A stretch of DNA of 64,000 nt from Pseudocercospora fijiensis CIRAD86 (GCF_000340215.1 NW_006921540.1:1420377-1484376); one strand, 5' to 3'. Shown: positions 48,961-61,700, counted from the first letter of the stretch. Numbers and translations are program-made. Notes: generated from the sequence alone by a model not told the origin.

Positions 48961-49199
48961 GTATTGCCCTAGTTTATAGTAGTATGCTTACTAATACAAG
49001 TCGTAAAGTAAGAATTGTTAGTAATAATATGTCTAGAAGCGCCGCTATCTAAGATAAAAGAGGTATTACTAGAACATTCTAAAGAAGAATAGGCTTGTTC
49101 TTTACTAGAACTACTAGATAGACTATCTATAGATATATTATCTATAGACGAATAAAAGACACTCTTTTTCGTCTAAAGATTCCCTCTCGTCTAGTTCTT

Positions 49200-49900
49200 C
49201 GTTTCTAGTAAAGTGCCCGTCTTCTTTACTACTAGTAGGTTTATATAACCTTATTAGAATTCAACTGTTTAGGGGCTTTAGAAGGGTCTTTATAGTACTA
49301 AGTAACATCTAAGTGTCTGTTCTTTTTATAGTACGTATGCTTCTTAGGTATATACTCTCAGGTCCCTTCTCCTATAGACGTTTAAGCGGGTTTTAGGTGA
49401 TTTATTTTTAGGGGAATTAGACTTGATAAATAGTGCTGTTTCCTTTTCTATAGTACTATATCGTCTCGATTCGTCTAATAAATTAGAGATTAAATCTTCT
49501 AGTTTAAGGCTATCCTCGTCTTTTCGTAATATTTAACTTAAATTAGGCAGAGAAGACTCGTATTTATTGCTTGGATTACTTAGTGTCTAAACTGTTATTA
49601 CTTATTTACGAAGCTTAACTACCTTAGACTCTAACTCGTCGTTTAAGTAGCGAATAGTATTAACGTATTATTCGACGGTTTTCGGGGATTCTAAGGTTGT
49701 TTAGAATAACTCTTTTAGACTAGAGTTCGGGTATAGTATAGCGAGTAACTAATAGAACGCAATATAGAGCTACTTGGTAGTTGGTTTATATACTATACTA
49801 GGGGAGGAGCTATCCTAGTGCTAGTTGTTAGAGAATAGTTTACTAGAAAAGCGCTAGAAGTTTTATAAAAAAGGAAAGCGATAAGCTCTACTTAGATCGA
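49200..49900 (-). pseudogene. Copia Gag with degraded zinc knuckle
   Basis: QLLAILYPNSSLKELF (49715-49770, stops read as Gln), KTVEQYVNTIRYLNDELE-like sequence (49640-49690) and LISNLLDESRRYSTIEKET (49440-49500) have the pattern of copia Gag (UBN2 type). A knuckle follows at 49290-49345 as HTYYKKNRHLDVT, with Cys ligands now Tyr. Confidence 0.7.
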
Positions 49901-51030
49901 GATAAAGATACTCTACTAAGTATTAAGGGAATTAAATAGGGAGCGAAAGGATAACATTTATACCTAATAAGTATAGTTTCTAACCTATGCTATAATATCT
50001 TAAACATATATATACTTAATTAGTTAGTACCCTTAGCTAATAGTCCGGGGATTTAAAGTAATATAAGTACCTTCCTACAACTATCTAGCCTAAGTAGGAG
50101 TATTAGAATATATAGTCTTTAGCTAGTAACCTAGAAGGTCCCGCTAAGCTAGCTTGGATTATATAATAAGGGTTATATAACTAATCTAAAGTAATATTTT
50201 TTAGGGTTTTAGCTCTAATATATAGATAATAATAATACACTTGCTAGTTCCTACTTTAGCCCCTAACTCCCCTTATATCTTCTATTATAGTTTGTAGTTT
50301 AAGATATATTTATACCGATTAGCCCTCCTAAGCTCCTATAAGAACTATCCTTATCTTAGTTATCTAGTATAGATAGGTAGCCCTAATCGTTTATGAAATA
50401 ATTCTGTTCTTTAAACAGAGTATACTAGAACAATCTAAGAATACAATTCCTAACGAAAGAAAAGCCTAGTCTAAGTCTTATTTAGTACGATAAATACCTA
50501 CTATAAGTATAAGCATATTAAATTAGACACATCTCCGAACTCTTAATTCTTAAATACTATCTTAAAGGATATTTATAGTAATATTTAAATAGCTACTATT
50601 TAGTCCTTTATAAAAGCTACTACTATCTATAGCTAACTATCTATAGATATCGATTCTATAGTTTTATTAAACGAGTCTTCTAGAGAGTTTTAATAAATTC
50701 TAGACTATCGATTCTTATCGTTACTGCAATTCTTAATAGTAAGATATGCTTAAAGAGGACGAATAGAGCTAGGAAACCTAGGTCTTAGCGTTATTGCCGA
50801 TTAGGCCGAGCGCCTTACTAATCGGGAATCTACCGCGAACCTACCGCGAATCTACCGCGAATCTACCGCGAATCTGCCGCGAATCTAACGTATCTAGAAT
50901 CGGCTACGACGGGCATTAGCTTAGCTTAGTTAGCGATAACTAAGTATTATTAAAACTTATTAAGGTATTTAAGAGATACTCTAAGCGGGGCGATCTAGTA
51001 TATACCCTAATTCCTATTATAGTAGCTACT
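49900..51030. other. RIPped spacer
   Basis: No coding similarity seen. It should hold the 5' LTR of the copia element, but I find no paired copy. Near its right end is an 11-bp tandem repeat. Confidence 0.5.
50826..50890 (+). repeat. 11-bp tandem repeat, five to six copies
   Basis: Units of GAATCTACCGC from 50826, with one-base variants (GAACCTACCGC, GAATCTGCCGC), ending in a partial copy at 50881-50890. Confidence 0.9.
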
Positions 51031-51630
51031 TATAATATCGGATTTAAGTTGCCTTAGTAGTAGGGGCCCCTAGCGAAGTAGGTCGCCTAGTTAGCCGCCT
51101 ATTTAGCCGTAAAACGGAATATCTTAGGGACTCCCGCGGAGGCCGTACGTAGTATATTAATACGTTATGCCTTAATATACAAACGACGGAACTATACTAA
51201 ACGACGCGTACGCGCGTACGAATTATAGTAAGTAAGATATATAAGAGAGCTATAGGATAGATCCGAATAGTAGGAAGGAACCGGAGGATATAGAAGAGCT
51301 AGGAGAAATATATTTATTTAAGAGCGGTTAAACGAGTTCGCGCGCGCGCTCGCGTATAGCGCGTAGGGAAGGACCTAGAAAGAAAGGTTTACTAAGATAA
51401 GAGTAAATAAGATATATATACCTATACTTACGCGATAGACGCGTCCGGCGCCCGTAAGGCGAGATACTTAGGAAGGGACTCTCCCTCTAAGGCTCCCTTC
51501 TTTCCTTTCTTTATAGTTCGTCTTATATAGATAGTAGCTATTTTAATCTAGTGCTTCCTTTAGGTTAGTATAAAGTCTAGTATATATTCTTACTACTCTG
51601 CCTCTAACCCTTGAATTACGAACTACTAAC
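51031..51630 (+). repeat. 5' LTR of a gypsy element split by the hAT-like element
   Basis: From 51031 (TATAATATCGGATT, TG changed to TA) the sequence matches 63598-64000 for over 400 bp, including TTGCCTTAGTAGTAGGGGCC and the CpG-rich GACGCGTACGCGCGTACG. The right partner runs off the window, so the true end is uncertain; CTACTAACA at 51623-51631 is a plausible LTR end. Confidence 0.75.
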
Positions 51631-51639
51631 AAATACGCC

Positions 51640-52560
51640 TCCGCTATAATAGACACTCCCGACGAGTAGATTTAGAATGTAAGACTAACCGATATATCCG
51701 ATTCTTTAAGCTTAGTATAGAAGGAGATCCCCGCTACGCGTAAGTAACGAGATTACGCCTATACTACCGACCTAGAACTACTCGCTAACCTACTTAAAGC
51801 TTATAAAGACGCTACTCGCTTTCTCTCGGTCTCCTATACTAGCCTTAGTACTACTCGTAATAACGCGAATACCTCTATTATAGAGAAAGAAGACGAAGTA
51901 GGCCGCCTTTAGTCGTAGCTCGCCTCTACTCGCCTAGACGCCGCGGTACCCGCTTCGTATCCCTTTACGCCTACTACTAATAAGAGTAAGAAACTTAGCG
52001 ACCTAGAACGCTTTACCGGCAAGCGTAATATATATAAAGAATTTAAGATATAGGTTAAAATCCTCTTCCTCGCTAACTCTAACTACTATCCGACTAAAGC
52101 TTTAAAGGCCGGATTTATATTCTCTCTACTCGGCGGCTTTGCCCTCGATTCCTACTATAGCTTAGAAAACGTAGAAAACACTACTACTACTAGTATCTAG
52201 AAAGCCTTCGACGCTAGCTTCGGCGACCTAGATTGCAAGTAGACTACGTATCTAGACTTAGACAAACTTAAGTAAGTAAATAGGATATACTAAGAATACT
52301 ACGCTGCCTTTTAGTACGAGATTAGGTATCTAGAGTACCCCCTAGACGTCGCTAAGCAGATCTTAGTACGTAGTCTTAGCGAAGAAATAATATTATGAGT
52401 CCGCGACCCTACCGTTAAAGCTAAATATACCTTAGACGCCGGCTTCTATACTAGCTCCTGCTATAGCTCTAACGCTACTAGGCGCCTAGTCCGCTACCGA
52501 CCCGATAGATTAAAGCGCTACCTCGCTCGGTACCCGTCTATAGGCGCCCTTAGTTAATAG
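51640..52560 (+). pseudogene. Gypsy Gag (capsid domain), RIP-broken
   Basis: The plus frame shows KLSDLERFTGKRNIYKEFKI (51991-52050), ILFLANSNYYPTKALKAGFI (52061-52120), FSLLGGFALDSYY (52120-52160), KAFDASFGDLD (52203-52235) and YEIRYLEYPLDVAKQILVRS (52315-52375). This is the capsid pattern of Ty3/gypsy (F-G-R--Y--F, Y-S-L-GGFA). Downstream parts, zinc knuckle and protease, are missing because the hAT-like element begins at 52616. Confidence 0.85.
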
Positions 52561-52615
52561 TAAGCTTTTAGAAGAAGAGAAGTAGCGCCGTCGTACTATA
52601 GGAGAATATATCTAC

Positions 52616-52640
52616 TAGAGCCCGTAGTAGTTCGGTTTAG
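52616..52640 (+). repeat. Left terminal inverted repeat of the hAT-like element
   Basis: TAGAGCCCGTAGTAGTTCGG, pairing with 62215-62234. Inside it are repeated GTTTAGTTTAGTTTGGTTTG-like words, echoed at the right end. Confidence 0.7.
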
Positions 52641-53583
52641 TTTAGTTTGGTTTGCTAAGCCGAAGATCTAGTTTAGTTTAGGTTGGTTTGCTAAGCAACT
52701 ATAGGAGTAGCTAGTTCGAACTACAGAATTTATCGGTTTCTAAGAAGTGTAAGAATATATACGTAACTCGAAGCAAGCCCTTTATAGAATACGAGAGTAT
52801 AGCCGGTAGCGTAGCCGGCATTTTTCAGTTATAGGAAGGTACTCACACAACCCTAAATCTATAGACAATTAGCTAAGGGTACTAACTAATTAAAAGTATA
52901 TATATATAAGCTATTATAGTTTAGTTTAGAAACTGTACTTATTAGGTATAAATTTTATCCTTTCGCTCGCTATTTAATTCCCTAAATGCTCGGTAGAATA
53001 TTATTATCTAGATCTAGGTAGAACTTATCGATTTCCCTAGAAGCCCTCCTTAAGAAGTTCTAATACTTTCCTACTAAACTATTCTCTAATATTAAGTACT
53101 AGGATAGCTCCTCCCTCGGTATCGGTATAGTATATAAAAGAGCTATAAGGCCGCTCTATAGAACGTTCTACTAGTTACTCGCTATACTAAGGCCGAATGC
53201 TAGTTCGTTCCTTAGAACTCTTAGTTATTTAGGAGATATTAAGGATAGGGTAGGCAGTAACTTCGTATTATATAAGGAGGTAGAGGCTGCTATAGAGGAG
53301 TCCTTTAACCTATAGAAGATAGTAAAAGATATAGAGGCAGCTATAGGTCTAGGTACCTTGTTGAATTTCTAGTAGGTAGAGTATAAGGATATTTAGAGGG
53401 AGTATTAGATAGAGTTGCGAAGGCAGATATATAATATAGTCTAGAAAACAGGTATAATGCCTATAACTATAAGCATTAGGCTCTTCAACCTTCCTTATTT
53501 TTCCCTGTTTTCTTTTTAGAAAAATCCAAACTAATACAAATCAACCGGAATGTCTATCTTCTTTTAGTTCTTTAAAAAACCTA

Positions 53584-53634
53584 GCAGCGTAGCTAGTAGC
53601 GTAGCCGGCAGCGTAGCCGGCAGCGTAGCCGGCC
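53584..53634 (+). repeat. Cluster of GTAGCCGGCA motifs
   Basis: Four head-to-tail units of about 12 bp around AGCGTAGCCGGC; the first is decayed to AGCGTAGCTAGT. Matching clusters occur at 54209-54252 (opposite orientation), 59303-59355 and 61280-61330. They may be subterminal transposase-binding sites. Confidence 0.7.
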
Positions 53635-53689
53635 TTTTAACTCCTTAGTACTAACGGGATTTTCGAAGACTTCTATTCCGTACGGCTAA

Positions 53690-54190
53690 TAAAGCATACT
53701 GTACTATATATATATACTTAGAGAGTATTTAGAGCGCGGTATATAGCGCCGTATAATAGCGGCTTATTTCGTATATAGAAAAGCTTATAGACGATACTAC
53801 GAACATCCTTCCTACTAGTATATCTATCCTATCTAGCACTATCTCGAATATAGACATTCTAGCCTTTTAGAATCTAATCGAGTGCTTTAAAATCCTTATC
53901 TATAATCGTTATACGCTTCGCGTAGATAGCTATAAGGTTAACCGCTAAAATAGTATTAGTATAGTCCGAAAAGAGGTAGAAGAGAAACATATATTCGAAG
54001 ATACGAACTAGGTAGGCTTCTATAGCCTCTTAAAGGGCGCCTATCGCGGAGGCTTAGAAGCGAAGGTCCGTTCTATAATCCTAGGCAATTTCGCGAATAA
54101 GTCGTTAGAAAGGAGCTTTACGGATTAGGAGCTTAGAACTCTTCTAATACTGCCGAATCTTACGGAGGGCTACGGCTAAAGAAGGATTAG
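53690..54190 (+). pseudogene. Unidentified frame inside the hAT-like element
   Basis: A nearly open plus-strand frame of about 165 codons: QQRLISYIEKLIDDTTNILP (53750-53810), SISILSSTISNIDILAFQNL (53815-53880), FYSLLKGAYRGGLEAKV (54020-54070), GNFANKSLERSFTD (54086-54125). It looks like a helical protein, but I do not recognise it. It is opposite in strand to the transposase. It could be a fungal accessory ORF carried by this transposon family. Confidence 0.4.
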
Positions 54191-54199
54191 TAAAAAGAC

Positions 54200-55360
54200 A
54201 GTAAGAATACCGGCTACGCTACCGGCTACGCTGCCGGCTACGCTGCCGGCTATAAATAGGACTTACTTCCTAGGCGCTATCGACGCTTCGTACGATTGCT
54301 ACTAGTAGTAGAAGCGCTAGTTGTCGTCTTACGTAGAGCCTTACCCGCCGTTGTCTTACGTAGAGCCTTACTCGCGACGCCCTTTCTAGTACCGGAGCTA
54401 GCGGTAGTAGTAGTAGCCCTCTTACGTTAATGTACTATACTCGTTCTATTATTTCCGGTCTTATTACGACCCGTAGAAGTAGTAGGTCCCTTCTTGCTAG
54501 GCGTCGTAACTTAGTTAAGTAGACTCGCTATTATAAAAGTCGTCGAATTAAGGAAAAAAGTGCGTTACGAAGGTATACGAAGGCGCGCGCGGAGCGAGGG
54601 TATTACAGAGATAGTAGATATAGAGCGTAGAGGTATAGGTATCGATACGAAGGTTGAATATAGCGAGAGAGGTAGTATCGCGGTATCGCTAGGCAATAGA
54701 GTAAGCTTCGCGTAAGCCTATATTATAGTAACGTTAGAGTAAGGAAAGAAGGTAGGTACGGCTAAAAAATACAGGTATAGCAAACTTTGAAATATAGCCG
54801 GTATATATAGCTAGTATAGTAATAGGCGAAAGCCTCCTTTTAATAAATAGTCGGCGTAATAATAGTATCCTACTATAGTATAGATATTCTTTAGTAATTC
54901 CCTTACTAGCTATAGTAATCTTATAAGTAACCTAGGCCTATTACTAGTAAATATAAGAAATATTAGGTAGGCTATACTAAACAACTAGTTATTTAGTAGG
55001 AGAAGGCCTACCACCGTCTCTATATACCGGCTACGAGTGCCGGCTATCGCTCTAAATTCAACTCCGCCCTATCTCGGAGGCTAAGGTACCGAGCGGAAAC
55101 CCTATAGCTTATATTTACTCGGTTATCGCGGAGCGCTTATAGGTAAGGTATTAGAAAAGAGTATAAAAAGTACGAGAAAAGTATCCTAGGATATAGGTCG
55201 TAAGCAAATAAGAGCAGTACGCCCAGTTATTTATATAGTATGTTACTCTATACGACTAAGAGCCTATATTATCTTATACTTCGCTTATAAGACCTCGACT
55301 CTACTAGTATACTATCGATCTCCTCCTCGGTCGCTAATACGCTATCTTAATTCTTCTTCG
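54200..55360. other. hAT-like element interior, no gene recognised
   Basis: Contains a GCCGGC cluster at 54209-54252 and single motifs near 55025-55045. No coherent frame found. Confidence 0.4.
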
Positions 55361-55441
55361 AGTTGCCGGACTTAGTACGCATCTACAGTTATACAATAGC
55401 GCTACGCATTATAGAGAATTTCTCGTTAAAGTTTCTCTCTC

Positions 55442-55731
55442 GTAGGCTTGCTATCTACCTCGTAGTATAGAGGATTAAAGTACTAATACTAAAGAATCTC
55501 CTTATAGTTAGGATGCTAGGGCTCCTTAGGACCTTTGTATTTTGGGTCTAAATAGAGACGTGTTATAAACGTTCTATCGCCCTTTTGTAGGCTTGCTATC
55601 TGCCTCGTAGTATAGAGGATTAAAGTGCTAATACTAAAGAATCTCCTTATAGTTAGGATACTAGGGCTCCTTAGGACCTTTATGTTTTAGGTCTAAATAG
55701 AGACGTATTATAAACGTTCTATCGCCCTTTC
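55442..55731 (+). repeat. 145-bp tandem duplication
   Basis: 55442-55586 and 55587-55731 are nearly identical, each starting GTAGGCTTGCTATCT. Fragment A has only one copy (29810-29955), so the duplication arose in the lineage of copy B. Confidence 0.9.
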
Positions 55732-55739
55732 GCTTACTA

Positions 55740-57190
55740 TCTACTAGGTCGCGATATACGAAGAAACTAATCTAAATGTAGCTCGTCTCTATAATAGCTA
55801 GGTAAATATAGAGCGCTAGGTTTCTACTTCGTACCTTAGATTTAGGGACGGCGCGGAGATAAAATTAGAAATATAGCCGGTACCTATAGCCGGTAAAAGG
55901 ATACGAAAATAGGCCTCCTCCTAGGTTAATCTAACGACTAAATATAATTTCTAACTAATCCGCTATAAACCGACGCCGAATTTTAGCTAGAAGCTATATA
56001 TCTTTATTTTAAAGAGTAATCCGCTTCGTATAGATAGTAAGGAGGTTTAAAAGCTTAAGCTCGGTTACGAGAAATGCCTCTATAGCTTCCTAAAGAGTAC
56101 TAATCGCCTTAGCCGTAAATCGTATACTAGACCGAAAATCTAATATAATTTCTCGGACGAGTCGCTAGAAGAGAGTCTTAGGGATTAAAAGCTCGGTCCC
56201 TCTTTTGTTTTAGAAAAGCCGGATCTAGCGAAGGGTAATAGTACCTAGTTTAAAGCGCCGCTTCTTTATCGTCGAGTCCTACCTTATTCCCTTTTTTTTA
56301 ATAGAAAGATAACTTTTCTTCGCGATAGTCTTCGTCCGCCTACTCTTTTTAGCCTTCTCCTATCTACCTAAAGCTTTCTTATTTTTCGGTACTATTTTCC
56401 GAGGAACCCCCTTCCTTTGTATATACTATAGAGAGTCTTGCTCTTCCGATATCTCGTTCTCGCTACGGTCTCCCTATACTTAGCTTACTTTACCCTTACC
56501 CTTTAGCCTCTAAAGATATTTATCTACGCGTTTAGGCGACGAGGGTATATTAGTAGGATCTAGAAAATTAATAAGTATATAATTATAAGGAGATATTAAT
56601 GCTTCTTGCTTTCTAGAATAAATAGTCTTCTATTAAACCGCCTTAGTAGGTTATCGTTAGATTCGTATAAAGGATAGTAGCTTAAGGAAGGGGAGGTAGC
56701 CGGCTTAGGAAGGCCCGAAGAGCCGAATCCTTAAGGTATATTTGTTTTTAAGAATATAGGGAAAGGGAAGAAGGAGAGGAAGAGCGAATAGAGAATTAGA
56801 AATAGTCCGTAGGTAAGCGGGGTCGGTTGCTATAGCAACTAGTCTGTTTAGGTCCTAGGAATTCGAAATATATTTCGGATATATACTAGCTATATACGCC
56901 GGCTATATTACCTTATACGTAAACGCTTCGTCTCCTTAAAGCTACTCTAAGCCTATATACGTTTATACTTCTCGACCCGGTATCGCCTTCTACCTCTGTC
57001 CTCCTCCTCTTCGTTATCGCTAATTAGGGTTTCGCTTAGACTAAATTTCGTATTCTCTTTACGCTCCTAGGTTTCTTCGATCTTAAGGTTTTCTAATTCC
57101 TCGATTAACTCCTTTAGTATAATCTTTAGTAACCTACCTTAGCGACTCTAGTAGAGGAGATAGTATTAGAATACTATAATAGATTCGAAG
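55740..57190. other. hAT-like element interior shared with fragment A
   Basis: The region downstream of the transposase gene (minus strand), homologous to 29960-30657 plus 35625-36280. It has no recognisable protein. A GCCGGC motif lies at 56898. Confidence 0.5.
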
Positions 57191-57199
57191 GTAGTAGGC

Positions 57200-59226
57200 G
57201 AGTATATTCGATTAAAGCGGCCCTAGTAACGAGCGATACTAAAAGACCTCTTATAGCCTATACCTACGCTCGGGATAGCGAGGACGTCCCGAGCGACCGA
57301 CGCTATCGTTAGAAACTTAGGCTCTAACCGCTACTATATAGCGAGAATATCGTCTCCGAATTCGTCTAGAAAACCGGTAAGATCTAGAGATTATTAGCCC
57401 TCTTTCCGAGCCTACGGGTTTATACTTACTCGCGCGCCGATAGAGATCGAACTCTTCTTTATTCCCTTTAGTAGTTGCTTCCTCTTCTGCCTCTACTTCC
57501 TACCTACGAAATAGGTATAATATCGGAGCCCTCTAAACCTTCTTTTTCTTTATAGGAGCTATATTTGGACTAGTTTCTTTCCGACGCTCGTAGAACATCT
57601 TTTCTAGAATAGTTAAGTAATACTTAGGCTATTCCTTATCCTCCTTCTATTCCGGCCTCTATTAGTATATATCCTTTTCTACTAGGTTAAGCAAGTACGT
57701 AACGCTATAGATATCCCCGAACGACTTAAAGGTAGCAGTATAGCACTATAATATTTATACAACTTAGTATAGGAGCTGTCTATAGCTTTCGTTATAGCTA
57801 TTTTCTAGGGAACGCTCTTCTTAGCTAGCTTAGCTACGGTTTCCTCGAGCTCGTTAAAGAGCTAGTTATAGTACGTAAAGACAAGGTAGATCGTCGGTCC
57901 TCGGATTCTTCTAATCGTAGTAGTAACCTTTACGTAATACTTACTAATATCGACGAGATACTCTACTTAGCGCTATTCGGCGGCGGTAAGGCCGAGCTAC
58001 TTAATACCCTCGGAACTCTAATAGATCTCGAGAGCGGTACGTAAAGTATATCCTCTCGTAACTATATAGAAAGTCGAATCGAACTAGGTCTTAACGTCTT
58101 AGGTAAAACGGAGTAGGCGCTAAGGAGGCCGCTTTTGCTATCGCTTATTCTATGCGATATTCTAGGTATCGGTTTTAGGGCGCTCGATTAGGTTCTTTTA
58201 AATAGCCTCGAATCGGTTATATCTCTATAAGCTCGAGTTCGTATATATTGCTAGACGACGAAGCTAGAGAAAAAGAGTTAGAACTATACTAGGTTGCCGG
58301 CTATAGGTACTAGCTACGGACAAAAGTTATACCTTATATAAAACGAGAGCGAGGCTCTCTACCTTATCCTATCTTATTACTATAACGAGTTTCTCGACTT
58401 TCGACTTTGCCTTATCCTTATCTAGGATCTTCTATTAGTCGTCGTTTAATAGTGCAATTTTAAGCGTCTTAAAGAGGGCTCGGATCGCGATTTAAACTAT
58501 ATAAGCGAGGTAGGGAAACTTCTATAGAGATACAACTAGTAACGACGTCGGCTCCGATTTAATAGGGCTAGGGCTATTACTAGGCTCCTCTTTATCGTTA
58601 TCGTCGTACGTATTATCGTACGTATCCGGAATCGTAGCGAGCTTAATATTCGGAAGATTAAGCTAGATTGTAGACCTTATAATCTCCTCTATATACTCGA
58701 CCCTATCGATATAATTAGTAATTTTAAAGACATATACGAGTGAATTGCATATATAACGCCTTATATAATATTCGATTATTACTAGCGTTGTCCGTAGTAA
58801 TCGAGATTAGTTTCGTTATTACGCTAACCCTATCTATTGCCGTATAGATAAGCTTCGCTATATCCTTACTAGTATAGGAACCTAGAATTTTAGGGAATCC
58901 GATTATAAGTTCCTAGAGTTTCTAATCCGAATTAATAAAGTATAGTATAATCGAGAGGAAGGAGGCTCTTATAGTCCGGCTTAACTAGCTATCGATAGTA
59001 ATAGCTACTCGGCGAGTATTACGGAGGATCTCCCGAATATCGTCTAACGTAGCCTCTTTATTCTTTTCGAATATAATACGCTAGGTTATCGCGCCGAGAA
59101 ATAGGGGAGAGTAGTTTATAAGATATGTGTATATCTTCTATATAGACTCCCTTTCGTAGAAGTCTTCCGGAAGACCGTTTATAGCTAGTATTTCGTTTGC
59201 TAGTTACTTAAAGTCTTCGGAGGAGA
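57200..59226 (-). pseudogene. hAT transposase, RIP-broken
   Basis: The minus strand starts at FSSEDFK (59226) and reads YLINYSPLFLGAITQRIIF (59070-59130), VAITIDS-LSRT (about 58995-59030, Trp now a stop), ELIIGFPKILGS (58880-58920) and ITKLISITTDNASNN (58770-58825). It thus holds the first two acidic catalytic positions of the RNase-H-like fold (TIDS and TTDN). The C-terminal hAT dimerisation domain is at 57240-57340 with EPKFLTIASVARDVLAIPS, matching the family's YP-L--IARD-LAIPASS pattern. The stretch 57420-58700 should contain the insertion domain and third acidic residue but is too mutated to follow. It would have catalysed cut-and-paste movement. Confidence 0.85.
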
Positions 59227-59302
59227 AATCGGTAGCCTTTAATCCTAGAGCTTCTTTAAGTGTAGCCTATAATAATTAGCTAGATCTCTACGGTTGATTA
59301 AA

Positions 59303-59355
59303 GTAGCCGGAATCTATAGCCGGTAGCTATAGCCGGCAGCTATAGCCGGTATTTT
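59303..59355 (+). repeat. Cluster of TATAGCCGG motifs
   Basis: Four spaced units of AGCCGG preceded by CTAT, about 14 bp apart, just upstream of the transposase start. Could be regulatory or transposase-binding. Confidence 0.65.
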
Positions 59356-59599
59356 AGAAGACGTACCTCTTTCTAGAACGCTGTATCTATATTAACTCTC
59401 CTCTCTCCTTAAGATTCCCGATACCGTTTAGAATAGAGATAGTTCGTAGGCGATAAGTTCCTATCCCCTAGTTTCGGGTATTTTAAGATTAAACCGTAGA
59501 AGTTATAGACAATTACTAGTTAAGCTTTAAGTCGAGAAGTCGTATAACGGTATAATACCCCCTCTATAAAGAACTTCTAGAATGTGTCCGTTCGCTCCT

Positions 59600-61700
59600 T
59601 ACTCCCCTATCGTATCGAGTACTTCCGGAGTTTATACTCCTTCGAACGTAAGTATAAAGGGAACTATATCTTATAGACCTATTAATTAAACTGCTCTATA
59701 TACTCGGGTTTCTAAAGATACGCCTAGCTAGCCTTTTCGAAGATTTCCGGGTTAATACTCGATATTCTTATATCTCCGAACAACCTTCTACTTAGACTCC
59801 GTAAAGGTAAGGACTAGGTAGTAGTACCCTATAATAAATTCCTACTACTAGGATTCGGAGAGGATAAATCTAGCCCTAATCGTCGTCTAGGACTCGATAG
59901 GCTCGAAGGTAAGTATACGACCTCCTCTCGACGTTGTCGCAATCTCGCTCGTATACTAGACTATTTCGACTATCGTCTCGTTGTTACCCTTCCTAGTATA
60001 GCGCCTAGTATATATACAATATCGGTCGGTATGTTTTAAGGTTTCGTACGGTAAGGTAAGGACTTAGGAGTAGTAGATATATACTAGTAGCTATAGAGAA
60101 ACACCCTTTCTTTTATAGTATCGTATCGTTAGGAATAGCTAGGTAGTAAATAGCTAGCTACCTTTTTTTTCGTTTCCTAGCTACCTAACTACTAGATTTT
60201 TTTTCCTAGCTACCCTAGCTAGCCTAACTACTAGAATTTCTTTCCTAGCTACCCTAACTACCTAAATTTTGCCTTCTATACGGCGGCTCTCTCCTACTGA
60301 CGGAACCGAGCTACTATACCTAACGAATCTAAGCTCGTTTTTAGTCTTAATCTATCCTCTTTCGGTATAAGATAGTCGACAAGCAAATGCTTAGGCCGAG
60401 TCTAACTACGAAACCTAAGACTAACTAATAGCTCTATTAACTAATCCTAATCCTCGAACTCCTTCCGCTTCTTAGTAAAGACCTTAAAAAGCGCTCGAGC
60501 TTCGTCGGATACCTATAAAGTAGTCGAGATAAAGCTATATCGCTAAAATAGGTAATCCTTCGGAGGCTTATATAGAGATTTAGAGAATTTTAACGCTAAC
60601 CTATCCTACTAGTAGCTTAGATTCCGGATATAAGCCCTCTCTGCCTTAGTAAAGATTTTATATAGTAGTAGTACTCTACCCTCGAGAAACGCTTTCTATT
60701 TAACTATTAGTATCTACCGGCTACGAACGCCGGCTATATATACCGAGTATAGAATAATTACCTATACCCCTTCCTCCTTTAGTAACACTTCTACCGTCCC
60801 TAGATACCTAGCCCCGATCGTATTAATCGTAAGCTACTTTGCCTTTATAGACGTAAAGGCTTCGCTCTAATACTAATAAAGAAACTTCTACTCTATATCG
60901 AGGATATAAAGACGACTAGTCTCGATTCTAATCCTTACTAGCTTTTCGTAGTAGCTTTAACTATAATTTTCTAGATTAATAGGACTTATGCCTTAGCCCT
61001 TTACTAGTATCTCGTCTCTTTAACTATACTCGATCTACTCCTAGCGCTTATCGTCTATAGCGTTAGGCCCTAAGACTATACCTATTACTAGATCGACGTA
61101 TAGTATCTCCTCGCTTTTTTTAGTTCCTTTATTCGTAGTATTAAGCTCTATCGCAGCATCCTAAACTCTAGTATTATTGTTCTCGGCTATCTAAACATCT
61201 CCGCTACTATCGGTTATATCGATAGAGGTAGCGGCTATAGGTCTAAATGCTATTAGTTAACGTATTAAAGAAAAATATACCGGCTATAGCTACCGGCTAC
61301 GGCTACCGGCTATAGCTACTAGCTACGGCCGCTAGCTAGATTAACTTACGCTACTAGAACTTTACGCTCGAAAACTAGCCGCAATTCTTTCCTCCTCTTA
61401 GCCTTCTCTTAGATTGTCTTCTTATTCTAACCTTTACTTTTTTCTATAGGCGCTAGCTATCGATAGAATACCTTATTCCGCGCCTTTCTTCTTTTATCCT
61501 TAGCTCTTTTATCTTTATCTATCTTCTCCTTTCTCTCGCGGTCTCGTACGGAATTCTTCTTCGTAGAGTACTCCTCTTTAGTCTTACGCTTTTTAGTTAG
61601 ACGTTTAGGTAAAACAAACTCGCGGTCTTTAGTTCTATCTTCTATTTAGCGCGCGGCGCGCTTCTCTCTTACTATTATAAGGAAAAGGGGCAGGGGCGTA
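59600..61700 (-). pseudogene. Unidentified upstream frame of the hAT-like element, shared with fragment C
   Basis: In both copies a minus-strand frame reads ARALFKVFTKKRKEFED at about 60470-60510 (17480-17530 in fragment C), followed by LIELLVS-RFRS and QLLIEYLIPKEDRLK-like sequence. The part nearer 61400-61600 is very basic. It lies upstream of the transposase on the same strand, so it may be the transposase N-terminus (DNA-binding part) or a separate accessory protein. I cannot name a domain. Confidence 0.45.

Larger units (their letters stand above)
45800..49900 (-). mobile_element. Ty1/copia retrotransposon, RIP-inactivated
   Basis: Minus-strand order is Gag (49900-49200), protease region, integrase, RT, RNase H, the copia order with integrase before RT. 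Pieces of each domain are readable (see separate entries). I cannot find paired LTRs, so the outer limits are set by coding similarity. It has fewer stops than the gypsy elements, with one 120-codon open stretch left in integrase. Confidence 0.85.

Noticed and set aside
50826..50890. Possible CRISPR-like array
   Set aside because: The units are 11 bp and directly adjacent, without spacers; this is a simple tandem repeat in a fungal genome.
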